NCBI GenBank assembly: GCA_039621445.1
Contig: CP154955.1
Span: 40,742,426 to 40,806,425, forward strand
Reading direction: 5' to 3'
DNA length: 64,000 nucleotides
DNA from: Euglena gracilis
Taxonomy: Eukaryota > Euglenida > Euglenophyceae > Euglenales
In this document: positions 42,198 through 52,505 of the stretch, in pieces
Position numbering within the stretch: position 1 is the first letter of the stretch
Layout of the letters: each line of letters opens with the position of its first letter
Program-made: the position numbers and the translations under genes
The notes under the pieces: generated by a model
What the model was told of the DNA's origin: nothing
What the model saw: the letters and a program-made list of their open reading frames with translations, nothing else
Database searches by the model: none

Positions 42198-45094
42198 TTA
42201 CCATGGGTGGAAGGCCTCCGCCACGCGGTCCCTGGCGGAAAGCTGCCGCGCCACGTGGCGCATGAGTGTCACCGATAGTGCTTCCTGCATTTCTTGCAGG
42301 GCCCTTGTCCTTTGCCATCCCCGCATGTCTGCGGTGGCCCTTTTGGTGACCTCAAACAGCACCGCCTTGGCAGAGGTCCCCACGCCTCCCCATGTGCTCA
42401 GGCCAAAGGGTGAGAAGCCCCACCCCTTCGCCTGACACGGGGGGCCATCCGTCTGCACTTTCCTGGTTTCCACCTGGTTGCAATGCCTGCGGGCATTGTC
42501 CACCACCAGTGGGTGATCTCCCAGCCCCGCGGGGTGGCTGCAGACGAAATCAACTGACACGTGTTGCCCCCGTGACCAGTTGATGAGGAGAATGTCGGCT
42601 GGTCTTTTGTTTGGCATTGTGGTGTTCTTGGCGTGTCCTCTTGTGCTGTGCGATGCTCCCGCGGGGCATCAATTGGGACGCCCAGGGTCGTGATGCCGCT
42701 CGGTCCTCCAAAGGGAATCACGGGCACTTGTCGTCCCAAGTGGTCTTCTGCCAAACCGTCTGGGTAATGTGGCCCGGCTTGACTGACCGTTTGCATCCCA
42801 GGTCCCCAAAATTTGCACTTGGCCAAATTGAGGTGGAGGCCTACTCGCTCCAGGACCGTGCTGAGGTCATGGAGGCGGGCCAACACCACTGCTGGTTTCC
42901 CCACGATGTGGCCGTCGTCGAGGTACCAAGACTCCCATGCCAGGTCCCGGGCAAAGCACTGGTCAAGGGCGTAGTCCAAGCCCAGTGCAAAGCCCAAGGG
43001 CCCGCATGCGTCGCCTTGATGCACTCCGATCTGGCTTGCACACAGGAAGCGCCCTTGGCAGAACAGCGGACTTGGTCCACTGTAGCAAAAGTGCAGCCAG
43101 TTGTACGCCGTGGGTACCTTGGCCAAGCATCCCCGGAGCATTGCATCCCTGCTGATGGAGTTGAAGGCATTGCGCATATCCACCTGCAACACCACGTAGT
43201 CGTTGTCCCCTTGGAGGTGGCTTGAGTGGACGTAGCGTTGCAGGCCCATGCCCACCATCTCGGCGGCGTTGCGCGCTCCCACCCCGCACTGCCGCGGTTG
43301 TAAGGCTGCCAACTCCATCGTCGCCGCTTCAGAATGGACAAGGCACTTGCCCACCACTCGCCGGAGGGTGTCCCCGACGGCAATGGGCCGCACCCCCCCC
43401 ATCCTTCTTGCGGAGCGGGATGAGCGTGGAGGCGCATAGCACTTCTCGCACGCTCTCCGGGAATGATGTGGTCAGGGGCCTCCTTCTCCACCGCAATGTT
43501 GTACCGGGCACACATCGCCGCAAAAGCATCTCGGAATGCATTGTGCCGTTGGGTGTTTCCATTCTGCTCGCAGCAGACGAAGTGATCCCCGAAGGGATCA
43601 ATGGACCCCCGACACAATGGGCACCCCGACAGCGTGACCCCTGAAGGGAGGATGGGCAGGCCAAGCCACCACCGTAGTAGCAGCCGGTATTGGTTGTCCG
43701 AGAAAGCTGTGTGATGTGCCTCGCTGGGCAATGTCCGCAGCCATCCCGTTGCCACCGGTCCCTTTTGGCAAGCCCGTCTCACCCGGTCCCTGGCAGAGCC
43801 GACCGCGTCGACTCGCTGGCTCTGCATTTCCGCCACTTTCTCCGCCCACCACCGTTGGGTGGCGTGTTCTGGAGGAGAGTGGGGTGGTGCCTGCGAGCCA
43901 GCTGGCCACAGGATCCACGTTGGGGCCAAGCTGTTGCTGCAACCGTTGTAGCATGTCTTGCATGTCCGGGGATGGGGTTGCCAACACCGAGGCTGGCACC
44001 CCCACTGCTTGGCTGCCGCGCATCCCCAGATTCAGCAAGGCCGCCATCCGTGCCGCGGGTTGCAACACTTCGGGGTCCGAGATTCCGAGTCCTCCTTGGC
44101 GGATGGGCAGGGAGACTTGATCCCATGAACTCTCGGTGATTCCTAGTCCGAGGAGATCTTGTACGGCTTCCTGCAGCCGTGCCCTGAGAATGAGCGGGGA
44201 GTCCCGTGCGTTTTCTCTCTCCGTTGATCGGAGGAGGTGGACCACCCGACATCCGTCAAGACAGTACCGCAAGAGTGCGTGCCGCACTTGCCCCTCTGGG
44301 TATCCCCTGAGCCGTTCCGGTCGCCCTGTCCACGCCGTCGCAGCAAGCTTGCCGAGGGCTTGGACCAGGGGCCCCCCCGGCCCCAGCTTTCGGCAACACT
44401 CACTGAGGTGGATTGGACGCAGCCCAGATGGTCCGCCTGCGGACCCCGGGGGGAAGGAGACCACGGCTGCCCAGGCCCGCTTGGACCACTGCTCGTTGCT
44501 CTCCTCTTCGTCCATGCCCTCGTCCACCAGGCGGCAGGCAATCGAGGTGGGCAAATCCCCTGCCGGGACCAAGTGTGGCTGTGCTGGGGGATGGAGGTCC
44601 CTCAGTACGGCTTCCACACCTGGTTCCTGCGAGTTGACCAGCCCATCTGACACCAACAGCTTAGCGGCCTTGGACAATGCGCCTTCCTCCACCAACGCCC
44701 TGATTTTCCCCACCTGGGACGGTGACATTTCCCCTTCCTCCTCCCGCTTGGCCTATGCCCTTGTGCGCGCCGGTTGGTCCAATGGGGTCTGTTGTGCTTG
44801 GGCGTTCGCCTCGGCCCACAAGGTTCCCAGTTGGCCTTGCTGAAAGAGACGCAGCCGTCGGTCCATGTCATGTGCTGCCTGCCGCTAGTGTTTGCTTCCA
44901 CCCCGGCCTGATGAACACAATACCAGCTTTGGGAAACACATGAGACGGTGGAGCGCCTCCCAGGTTGGCACTGGGACCGCCACATCCCTCACCAGATGTT
45001 CCAGCTCTTGGGAGATGGCGGTGCGACACATTGCTGGGATATGTCTCAGTGTGGGCACATGCACGACGAGCACCTCATCAAACGTCGGCCTCAT
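42198..45094 (-). pseudogene. LINE-type reverse transcriptase protein with permuted segment order
   Basis: Reading from 45094 leftward, N-terminal family motifs come first (PTWEALHRLMCFPKLVLCSS; VEEGALSKAAKLLVSDGLV; GGPSGLRPIHLSECCRKLG; TAWTGRP). Next is the segment that normally follows the RT (RGYPEGQVRHALLRYCLDGC; QVSLPIRQGGLGI; GCPLCRGSIDPFGDHFVCC; RHNAFRDAF). The RT core then appears (TLIPLRKKDGG, VRPIAVGDTLRRVVGKCL, VDMRNAFNSISRDAML, GVHQGDACGPLGFALGL, WYLDDGHIVG, KCKFWGPG), and finally KRPADILLINWSRGQ. At least three frameshifts are present (near 44730, 43600 and 43400). The RT active site keeps LDD. The order N - post-RT - RT - C-end differs from the usual N - RT - post-RT - C-end. 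Confidence 0.82.
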
Positions 45095-45499
45095 TTGTGG
45101 GCATTGGTTTGTGGTTGGTGTTCCTGGCTGTGGCAGGGCTGCATCCCTCGGGGGGATTTGACCAGTGGCACTGCCTACTGGATTTGACGTGTTCAGGGGG
45201 TAAGGCTATGTACAGAAGCGACAGTCTTAGGGTAAGGTGGTCAGGTGAACCCAGAATCGGCCATGTGGGGGCCAGGGCCCGAGGGGTGAGGTGGCAGGGA
45301 GCAGGCGGGGTGTGGTGGCCTTGTTGGGGGCAGGCTGTTCCCCGGTGTGCTCAATGGAGGTTTCGGGTTTGTCTGGTCTTTCGGCTTTCTCTGTGTGCTT
45401 ACCATGTTGTGTCAACGGGACAAAGCCAATAATACCGGCCCTTGGTGGCCGGTGTAGGCTGCCTGGCTTGGCCTCAGCGGCCGCAGGTGTTTACATGGT

Positions 45500-45969
45500 G
45501 TTCGCCCTGACCCCCCCCTTTTTTACTCCGTGGCATATGGGGTGTGGGTAGTGAGATCAACGTCGCCTGATGGCTCCGCCACTGCCCCCCAAGCCAGCTG
45601 GCGAGCCAATTCCCTGGCCAACGTTAGACTCAGCGCTTGCCACACCGTGGCCTCTGACGATCGTCTTTGAGGAACATCGGTCTGCGCCAACACAGTGCGG
45701 AGGCACTTGGATATGAATCCTGCCGCTCGCTCCCCCATCCCTCCGAAGCAATCAACCACAAACGGGATGAAAGTCCATCCCAGCCGTTCGCAGGTGGCTG
45801 CATACTTGCGTTCTTTGTCTCCCTCTTGTAGTTCGTGCCACCGTGCTAAGGCGTCCTTTGAGGAGACCGGGTTTGCTGGTTGCAACGGGGGGCGGACCGC
45901 GACATCCACTGCTGCAGGTCCGTCCCCGTCGAATCTCGTGATGAAGACATCTCCGGGTCTTGTCCGGGG
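45500..45969 (-). pseudogene. 5'-truncated LINE-type copy, C-terminal domain
   Basis: The reading DVFITRFDGDGPAAVDVAV then GWTFIPFVVDCFGGMGERAA and ARELARQLAWGA corresponds to the last domain of the same family (compare KRPADILLINWSRGQ ... GFSPFGLSTWGGVGTSA in the larger copy). It begins exactly at the 3' LTR junction, so 5' truncation coincides with insertion. A T run at 45517-45523 may be the 3' tail. Confidence 0.7.
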
Positions 45970-47332
45970 GATTTCTTTCCAAAGTAAGAGATCCCAACTG
46001 GGTAAGCAATGAGCCTGTGGACGCGCGGACCAAATCCCCCCTCAATTGCAAGGGAGACCAGCACACAAACATACAGAAATGGACTCAGGGTATATGGTTC
46101 AGCCATAGACCCTGGTCATGAGGGTTGGGATTTTGCCCAAAGGTGACTGTGGATGATCAAAGGGTTGGACAGAGGGGCCACAGGGTCTAGAGGTTCAAGG
46201 CCTCTAGACTAGCTAATTCCTCACAAACACCACCTGAAGGCCTCCAGTGTAGCTGGGAGTCCTGAAGGGAGGTTTTGAGGGGAGATTTTGGACGTCCACA
46301 GGGTTTAGACCTGTGGATTGTTCAGAAACTCACCCCGGAAAGCACAACAAGGGTGGTTTTGAAGGGAGCTTTTGAACGTCCACAGGGTTTAGACCTGTGG
46401 ATTGTTCAGAAACTCGCCCTGAAAAGCAAATGGAGGCTAGGCTGCCTCCTCCATACCCTAAATGTGACCATTTTGCAGAATGGTTGCATGAGATGGGGTG
46501 GAAAATGCTTTGCGTTTTTGCAGGTTCAATTTTCAAATGGGGCAAGTATCTGCAAGGAATTACCGGACCCGAAGTCCAGTGGACAGGATTTCGAGTGCTT
46601 GCAAGATTCATGGGACCCAAAAGGTGGTGAATCAATTCAAATTGCAGTGCTGCTCTCTGCCCGTATGGAAACACGGACCAAGGAGCCTAAGGAGCCTGCC
46701 AGTCGGATGGCTGGTCCAAAACTCCTTACTGAGGTGTGGGGAAGGCAGCAATCCACTTTCAGATGGGACTGTCAGAATATTTTCATATTTCCCTAACCCA
46801 ATGGTGAGGTTTGCAGCCGTGGGCAGGGGGGGGGAGCCTTGGGGTATTTCCTCCCCTGGACCCCCATTTCTGGATGTTTTCGGACCAAAACGGGGGGGTG
46901 GGGGCAGCCCTGTGGTATTTATTCCCCTGGACCCCCGTTTCTGGATGGGTTCTGGCCAGAACGGGGGGGGGTCATATTTTTTTTGTTTGCGAACCCCGGT
47001 CCCCAACCTGATCATGATTTTGCAGAATCGTGCTGGGGGGGGGGGGGGCTGATCGAGGGGTATTTATGATCCTGCGACGAAAGTTGGTTGTGCCTTTTGG
47101 GAATACACTCAGGGTTCGGAGAATTATTTTCTGCCAGTGGTGATCGTTGTCAAGCCTGGGTAACGTTCGCATGGTTACGGGACCAGCGACCGTTGGAAGC
47201 AACAGACAGCCGGGGTATGCGGCGGAGAAACGGGCGTGGTCCAGGTTTTGCAGCAGGCTCCACAGCTTTCTGCGGCCGTGGACCCAGCCCTGGCTCCATG
47301 ACCCCAATGCCAGAAGGAGTGCCCAAATTTTA
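45970..47332 (+). repeat. 3' LTR of the chromovirus, segment 2
   Basis: Matches 24345-25702 almost throughout (e.g. TTTCCAAAGTAAGAGATCCC, GGGTTGGACAGAGGGGCCAC). It ends at a TA dinucleotide where the next element starts. Confidence 0.9.
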
Positions 47333-47481
47333 TATCCGTGGACTGAGGCCCAAGACACACACTGTGTCTCGTGGACTGAGTCCACGAGACACAGTGTGTG
47401 TCCCCGTGGACTGGGACACACACTGTGTCTCGTGGACTGAAAAATAAAAGGTGTTTGCCAGAAATGCGAGGTGTTCTACAT

Positions 47482-48300
47482 CTAATGCAATGTAACAGCT
47501 GATGTAACAGCTGAGAGACAGTTGGCGCGAATTTGGAACAATAGTCGTCGGGACACGGAACGGCATAACAGACAACGAGGAGACGTAACGAGTAACCCAG
47601 CGTTACGCCTTACTGACCAACACAGAGCCGACGTCATGAGGCGGTTCAGTTGCGGAAACTGTTTTTTGGAAGATGGAACCAGAATGCCGTCCGGGTCAAC
47701 AGATGTGAACACCCGTGCGAGAGAGTTGAAATGACCTCGGACAGTAGAAGGCAGGTATGTCTCGAATTTGAATGTGGTGCCACACTGTGCCCGGCGTTGT
47801 TGCTCAGCTTGATTGATGAGGGTAGCCTCATCAAACAAATATCTGGGGTCAATGACCCAACCAGCCCATGCGGAAAAAAAGCCATCCAGGTCCTCATACT
47901 GAGCGTTCAGATGTTTACACGCCTGCTGGAACTCCAACAGGCGTGTAACAGCTACACGCTCAGCCTTTGCGGTCCATTTTGGGTTCTCTTCCAACACGTT
48001 GGCCAACAACGTACCGTGTATTGTGTCAAGAACTGTGTTTGGGCCAAGAGTTAGGGGGAGCCCAGGGGCGGGGACCGCGGCGCCGAAGGCGCCGCGGTCG
48101 CCCCTGGGCCCCCCTAAAACCTTGGCCCAAAACACTGTTCTGGGTCAACAGCAGCGCCCTTCTGCAAATCGACCAAATACTTTTCCAGTGTAGCAACAAA
48201 TTCATCTGGTTTCGGGGGTCGGGGGAGCATGCGGTCCACACTGTTTGCGGTCTTCTTCATTTTCCGAAAGAAAAAACTGCAAGGACAGGTAGTGGAATGT
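47482..48300 (-). CDS. Unrecognised protein encoded by the TA-flanked element, split by a foldback
   Basis: The first part, on the minus strand at ~48290-48142, reads KKTANSVDRMLPRPPKPDEF, VATLEKYLVDLQKGAAVDPE. The second part (~48028-47482) reads TIHGTLLANVLEENPKWTAK, RLLEFQQACKHLNAQYEDLD, GFFSAWAGWVIDPRYLFDEA and ends in an arginine/serine-rich tail. Composition is normal and the frame stays open for more than 180 codons. Between the two parts lies a palindromic insert (48029-48141). I do not recognise the family; it may be the element's transposase or an accessory gene. The start is uncertain. Confidence 0.45.
48029..48141. repeat. GC-rich foldback with GAA loop
   Basis: Arms of about 55 bp (AGAACTGTGTTTGGGCCAAG... 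...GGGACCGCGGCGCC) meet their near-complement around a GAA loop at 48085-48087. It interrupts the ORF above. Confidence 0.85.
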
Positions 48301-48387
48301 GGTAAAACTTGTCCACGAGAAACCTTTATGCTCTGAGCCAAGTTATTGGGGGGCACTTGTTGGTCGGACCAGTGGGAATTCTTGATT

Positions 48388-48468
48388 TTTTCAGTTCACG
48401 AGGACACACACTGTGTCTCGTGGACTGGCAGTCCACGAGACACAGTGTGTGTCCTCGTGAACTGAAAA
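48388..48468. repeat. Perfect 39-bp-arm palindrome
   Basis: TTTTCAGTTCACGAGGACAC...CGTGGACT is followed by GGC and its exact reverse complement. Related words lie at 47351-47445 and 48522-48540. Confidence 0.9.
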
Positions 48469-48565
48469 TTTGACAAAAAATCGCAAAAAAATACGGGGTA
48501 GACATTGCGTGGCTAAGTTCCACGAGACACAGTGTGTGTCTTGGGCCTCTTAGTCAACGGATATA

Positions 48566-48677
48566 GACAAAAATCGTCCATTGTAACCCGGACACACCGT
48601 GTACCCGGGTTATGGGCGCCTTCGGCGCCCATAACCCGGACACACGGTGTGTCCGGGTGACATGGACGATTTTTGTG
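48566..48677. mobile_element. 112-bp foldback flanked by TA
   Basis: Arms GACAAAAATCGTCCA...GGGTTATGGGCGCC and their near-perfect complement enclose a TTC loop. TA flanks both ends (48564-48565 and 48678-48679). It lies directly beside the larger TA-flanked element. Confidence 0.8.
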
Positions 48678-48680
48678 TAA

Positions 48681-49716
48681 TGTCGGAGATTTTTGGCTTT
48701 CTTCCCCCATCAGGTTACGGCTGTCAGCCAACACCTGGGGGGGGGGGTATAAAACCCTGAATTAAGGCTGTTTCGTGCCGAATGCAGGTTTGATAGACCA
48801 GACATTTTTTCCCAACCCTGAAATATGGCTGGCCGGCCGAATTCAGGGGGGGGGAACGACATTAAATCACCCCCACCACAGATTTACGGCCGTGGACCGA
48901 TAATCTGGGTTTTAGGGGGCAGAAAGAATGGTTATTTTTTCCTCCTCCTCCTGAAACCTGGGCTGGTGGTCAGGTCGGGGGGGGGGAGAGATGTCAATCC
49001 CTCCCCAGCAGAAGCGCGGCTGGAATTATGCCGAATTCTGGGCTGGGGGGGGGGGCAGGAGGGCAGACCTTTTTTATACTGTTTTCCCCCTGACCCGGGC
49101 TGGCCGATTTCAGGTCGGGGGGGGGGGATGCCAATCCCTCCCCAGCAAAAATGCGCCTAGAATATGCCGAATTCTGGGCTGGGGGGGACAGCCGGTCAGA
49201 CATTTCTTTTTAAAACTCTTTCGCCCTGACCTGGGCTGGCCGAGGCCGAAGGCAGGTCGGGGGGGGGTCAGGCTGGGCAGACTTTTAAAAACTCCTTTCC
49301 CCCTGACTTGGGCTGGCCGAGGGCCAAAGGCAGGTCGGGGGGGGGGGATAGGCTGGGCAGATTTTTTATGCTCTTTCCCCCCTGACCTGGGCTGGCTGAT
49401 GGCAGGTCGTGGGGGGGGGTTCTGGCTGAGCAGCAGAAAATACAGCTTTTTTTCGACCCAGCCAGTTGAGTTTCCAACAGGCTGACCCTGGTCGTCATGG
49501 AGCCAATGGCGGATGTCATCTCCAGCCATATGGCATGTTCAGATGGGCCAGGTGAAGCTGTTTGAATGGATTCTTTTTGCAGTTCACCCAGCAGTTTTGG
49601 GTTGTTTCGTCCATTCTGTGACCCGGGTTGCTGACCTCCAGGTTCAGGCGTTCAGTAGCACCGGAATAAGTGTATGTTGTTGTAGCCTGCACAGTTTATT
49701 ATGTGCCTCCACCAGG
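48681..49716 (+). repeat. 3' LTR of the chromovirus, segment 3
   Basis: Matches 25703-26814, including the ~100-bp G-run array, with one array unit fewer. It is interrupted at CCTCCACCAGG. Confidence 0.9.
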
Positions 49717-49717
49717 G

Positions 49718-49870
49718 GGGCGGCTGGCCGTCCGTCCGTCCGAGCCGTCCGGACCTCTTCAGCCGGACCTATGCTGGACGCCCAGCCGTCCGTCCGGACG
49801 AAGCATTTTTTCGCCAGCCGTCCGTCCAGCCGGACCAAAGTCTGTCTTGCCAGCCGGCCGGACCAAAGTC
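49718..49870 (+). repeat. CCGTCC / CCGGCCAG cap, left
   Basis: CCGTCCGTCC clusters alternate with CGGACC words, and a ~28-bp unit (GGACCAAAGTCTGTCTTGCC) is repeated in tandem. Confidence 0.8.
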
Positions 49871-49972
49871 TGTCTTGCCAGCCGGCCACCAAAAAAAAAT
49901 ACTTCCGCCTGAAAAGCAATCACGGCTTCCCTCTACTTGTCGTGTCAAATCACGAAAAACCACGAAGTTGCC

Positions 49973-50043
49973 CCCCCTGGCGGGATTCGAACCCGCGACC
50001 TACCGGTCACACACTAACCACACGACCGCTATACCACGAGGGG
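49973..50043 (-). tRNA. tRNA-like sequence, anticodon uncertain (probable pseudogene or SINE head)
   Basis: The minus strand reads CCCCTCG as acceptor, box A TGGTATAGCGG, box B GGTTCGAATCC, a 5-bp T stem (GCGGG/CCCGC) and a 3' strand CAGGGGG that pairs with one mismatch. Both Pol III internal promoter boxes match consensus. The anticodon loop can only be folded as AGTGTGT with a TGGTT/GACCG stem and lacks U33, so it is not a normal tRNA. Confidence 0.6.
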
Positions 50044-50049
50044 CGATAT

Positions 50050-51195
50050 CATTCTGAAAACAAAAAATTTTAAGTTCTTTTTGGTCTTCCCCCTTTAAAA
50101 AGAGGGAATGTTTTTGAGGTTCAGGAAGCCAAAAATTTTAACCTGTGCGCGTTCAATTTTCAAGTTGAAAATTTCAAAAGTTTAAAAAATTCATTTTTTG
50201 AAAATTTCATCAAAAAAGCTTCAAAAACTGAACAACCAACACACAAGAACATGGACAACAGAAAAATCAAGGCCGCACAAACCAATTAAGGTGGAACCGT
50301 TGCTTGCCAAGGAACCTTCAAGCATCTTGAACAAACTTCTCATTTGAAAAAAGGCACACCTTCAATTGACTTCAAAACACTTGGTCAGTCTCAAAACTTC
50401 TTTCCATTCAAATCCAACTTTGTCAAATTGAATCTTTGACTTGAAATCTTTCCATTGAAATCAACTCTGTCTTAATCTCAATGTCCTGTGAAAAGTGAAC
50501 CAAATGAGCATCATTTACTCAATCATGAACTAAATCCCTGTGGCTCCCATTTATCATCCAAAAGATGAACAATGAAATGTGCCAGATGTAGCATGAAAGA
50601 TGTCACAGAAATGTGCAGAAGAAAACTGTCGTAAAAACCATTTTGAAGGCATGCCACAGACGAATGAAATGATGCTAAAGTATGATGAAGCTGCATGTAT
50701 GTCGCCTACAAAAAATGTTTGGCAGTGTACAAACACTCCAGAAGAACACAGCAGGAGCAACAACAGGGAACATACCTTCAACTGTGAAACTATCAGCACG
50801 AACTTATCACACGAAATGAACTCATCTCTTCGATTTCAATCATTTCAAACAGTGAAACATCTTTTGATTGTGCCTCTGTCTGAATTTAAAATGTCTGTCC
50901 GCCAGTGAAATTCGCGTATATGGGTGGTGGGGTGTAGGGGTGATTGGCCTGGGTCTTGTAGGGATTGGGGAGGGGTGGAATCGGGAACAGGCAAGAAAAG
51001 GAACATGAAATCAAATGAAACCAGACAGCCCGAACAGCCCGGTCTGGCACCGATTTGTCAGAAGGGGTATCAGAATGGGGAAATCTGTTGGGAATGGAGT
51101 TGTTTAAACTTTGGTTGGGGCTGTTTCCCTGCAGGGGGGTGAGGCTGACTTGTGAGGGGGTGCTTTGTCCAGCATTCTGGGGGACTGGGGGTGCC
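50050..51195. other. No convincing gene; AT-rich then G-rich DNA
   Basis: 50100-50900 is AT-rich. A 102-codon plus frame at 50600-50908 (with MSQKCAEENCRKNHFEG and CMSPTKNVWQCTNTPE) has protein-like composition but no motif. 50930-51190 is the G-rich continuation downstream of the gag-like ORF. Confidence 0.4.
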
Positions 51196-51199
51196 ACTG

Positions 51200-51970
51200 T
51201 CAATGCCACTGGTGGTAATGATAGGGGGGGGATGGCCAGAAATGTGTTGGAATTGGAATTGGAAATGGGAAAATTGTTGGAATTGGAATTTGTAAATTGT
51301 AGAATTCGTTGCTGGGGAAAAAAGTTCTGGGATGAAATTGGGGTTGAATGTGTGTGTGAATTGGGTGGGGATCCCTGGGATTGGTGTACAGGGAAGGGAG
51401 GGGGGGAAGGGAAGCAGGAAGAGAAGGCAGAGAAACCAGGAGCAAGTCCTGGATGTTGTCCTGGGGGGGGGTGGGGATGGGTGTGGGGGTGGGGGCGGTC
51501 ATGTGCACAGGGCTGTCGTTAAACTGCCAACCTCGGTCTTCTCGTTCGTCATGTTGTCCTCTCCAGCTTGGGGCTTCTGGTGGTTGGTGGGGCCCTTGGC
51601 TTGGCAGCTGCTTCACCTTCACACCTGCAGCTTCATCTCCTCCTTGGCTCTGTAACCTCCTCTCCATGTCTTCCAGTCGTTTCATCATCTCCCTCATTGC
51701 CTTGGACGGGCGACCTGCGCTCCAGCTCCGCTTGCGCTTCCTTGCTGCAGGGGGTGCGGGTTGGGTGCCTTCCTCCTCCACCATGTCCACTGTGTGGTCA
51801 GTCTCGGCGGTGGTATTGTCTGGGCCTTGCAAGCACTTGGTCTCCGTATTCTCAGTCATCAGTTCTCTTTGGGTTTGTGAAACACCTGTGGGAGGGGTGC
51901 CTGGTGGTTCGTAGTGCCTAATTCCTGGTATGCGCGAATCTGTCGCTTCTGTCGAAGCGCCAAATTCCAT
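51200..51970 (-). CDS. Gag-like ORF downstream of a tRNA-like sequence
   Basis: The 256 codons start MEFGASTEATDSRIPGIRHY. An acidic N-terminus is followed by a basic patch (AARKRKRSWSAGRPSKAMRE) with a short coiled coil (MMKRLEDMERRLQSQ), then a proline/threonine-rich tail partly created by tandem CCATT/CCAATTCC words. The layout recalls gag of small retroelements but no zinc knuckle or capsid motif is visible. The ATG lies about 70 bp downstream of the tRNA-like unit at 52041-52111 on the same strand. A low-complexity artefact is the alternative for the C-terminal half. Confidence 0.4.
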   Translation of the reverse strand: MEFGASTEATDSRIPGIRHYEPPGTPPTGVSQTQRELMTENTETKCLQGPDNTTAETDHTVDMVEEEGTQPAPPAARKRKRSWSAGRPSKAMREMMKRLEDMERRLQSQGGDEAAGVKVKQLPSQGPHQPPEAPSWRGQHDEREDRGWQFNDSPVHMTAPTPTPIPTPPQDNIQDLLLVSLPSLPASLPPLPSLYTNPRDPHPIHTHIQPQFHPRTFFPSNEFYNLQIPIPTIFPFPIPIPTHFWPSPPYHYHQWH

Positions 51971-52040
51971 CTGCCATGGAAAAGTTCGTCCCGGCTCTAA
52001 TTTCGATCCTAATTCAGTGTCCGCGAGCTTAAAAATTCAA

Positions 52041-52111
52041 GGTCCCACCCGGGATTGAACCGGGGATGTTGGAATCCAAGTCCCGGGTGCAGACCGCTAC
52101 ACTATGAGACC
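52041..52111 (-). tRNA. tRNA-like sequence with TGG anticodon (proline-like)
   Basis: The minus strand folds as acceptor GGTCTCA/TGGGACC (7 pairs, one G-T), D arm GTGT...GCAC, anticodon loop CTTGGAT with U33 and TGG, and T arm CCCGG-TTCAATC-CCGGG. Box A TAGTGTAGCGG matches consensus; box B GGTTCAATCC lacks one G. The anticodon stem has two mismatches. It is either a decayed tRNA-Pro gene or a tRNA-derived head of a retroelement. Confidence 0.7.
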
Positions 52112-52184
52112 AATGAGTGAAAGCTAAAATGAAATCTATGTAAAAAATTGAGCCTTCTCCTTTGTTGGTCCTGCGTCCGATTCC

Positions 52185-52505
52185 GTACGTCCGTCCAGCA
52201 CCCTGTCCAGCCGTCCGTCCAGATGAAAGGAATTTTCTCTGGCCGTCCGTCCTCCACACCAGCCATGCAAAACTGGTATATATCTGCCCAAACTCGCGTG
52301 CACTGAGACGCCTGCGCTTCCAAAGACCCATCCGGCCAGCCGGCCAGCCGGCCAGCCGGCCAGCCGGCCAACCGGCTAGCCGGCCAGCCGGCTAGCTGGA
52401 CCAAGTGCATTTTCTTCAGCCGTCTGGACCAAGCCCACAAGGTCAGCCGTCCGTCCGGACCTTCGCTTTTTTCACCAGCCGTCCGTCCGTCCGTCCGTCC
52501 GCCTC
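52185..52505 (+). repeat. CCGTCC and CCGGCCAG cap, right
   Basis: It contains GTCCAGCCGTCCGTCC, an uninterrupted run of about nine CCGGCCAG/CCGGCTAG units (52330-52395), and a final (CCGT)5 cluster before the LTR resumes. Confidence 0.85.

Larger units (their letters stand above)
41855..45969 (-). mobile_element. LINE-type (non-LTR) insertion, two tandem copies
   Basis: GATTT is duplicated at 41850-41854 and 45970-45974. A T run at 41852-41860 marks a poly(A) 3' end on the minus strand. The larger copy occupies about 41855-45500 and a 5'-truncated copy 45500-45969. Both carry the conserved C-terminal domain of a widespread protist/animal RT-domain protein family. No endonuclease domain was recognised. 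Confidence 0.8.
47333..48563. mobile_element. TA-flanked terminal-inverted-repeat element with an ORF
   Basis: The ends TATCCGTGGACTGAGGCCCA...ACACTGTGTCTCG and the reverse complement at about 48522-48563 form ~40-bp inverted repeats. TA flanks both sides (47331-47332, 48564-48565), as for Tc1/mariner-like target choice. The subterminal regions are rich in GACACACACTGTGTCTCGTG palindromes. A minus-strand ORF lies inside. No DDE motif could be read. Confidence 0.75.

Noticed and set aside
43222-44843. Plus-strand frames antiparallel to the LINE-type RT (e.g. 44136-44843)
   Set aside because: GC-rich antisense shadows of a clear minus-strand protein with RT motifs.
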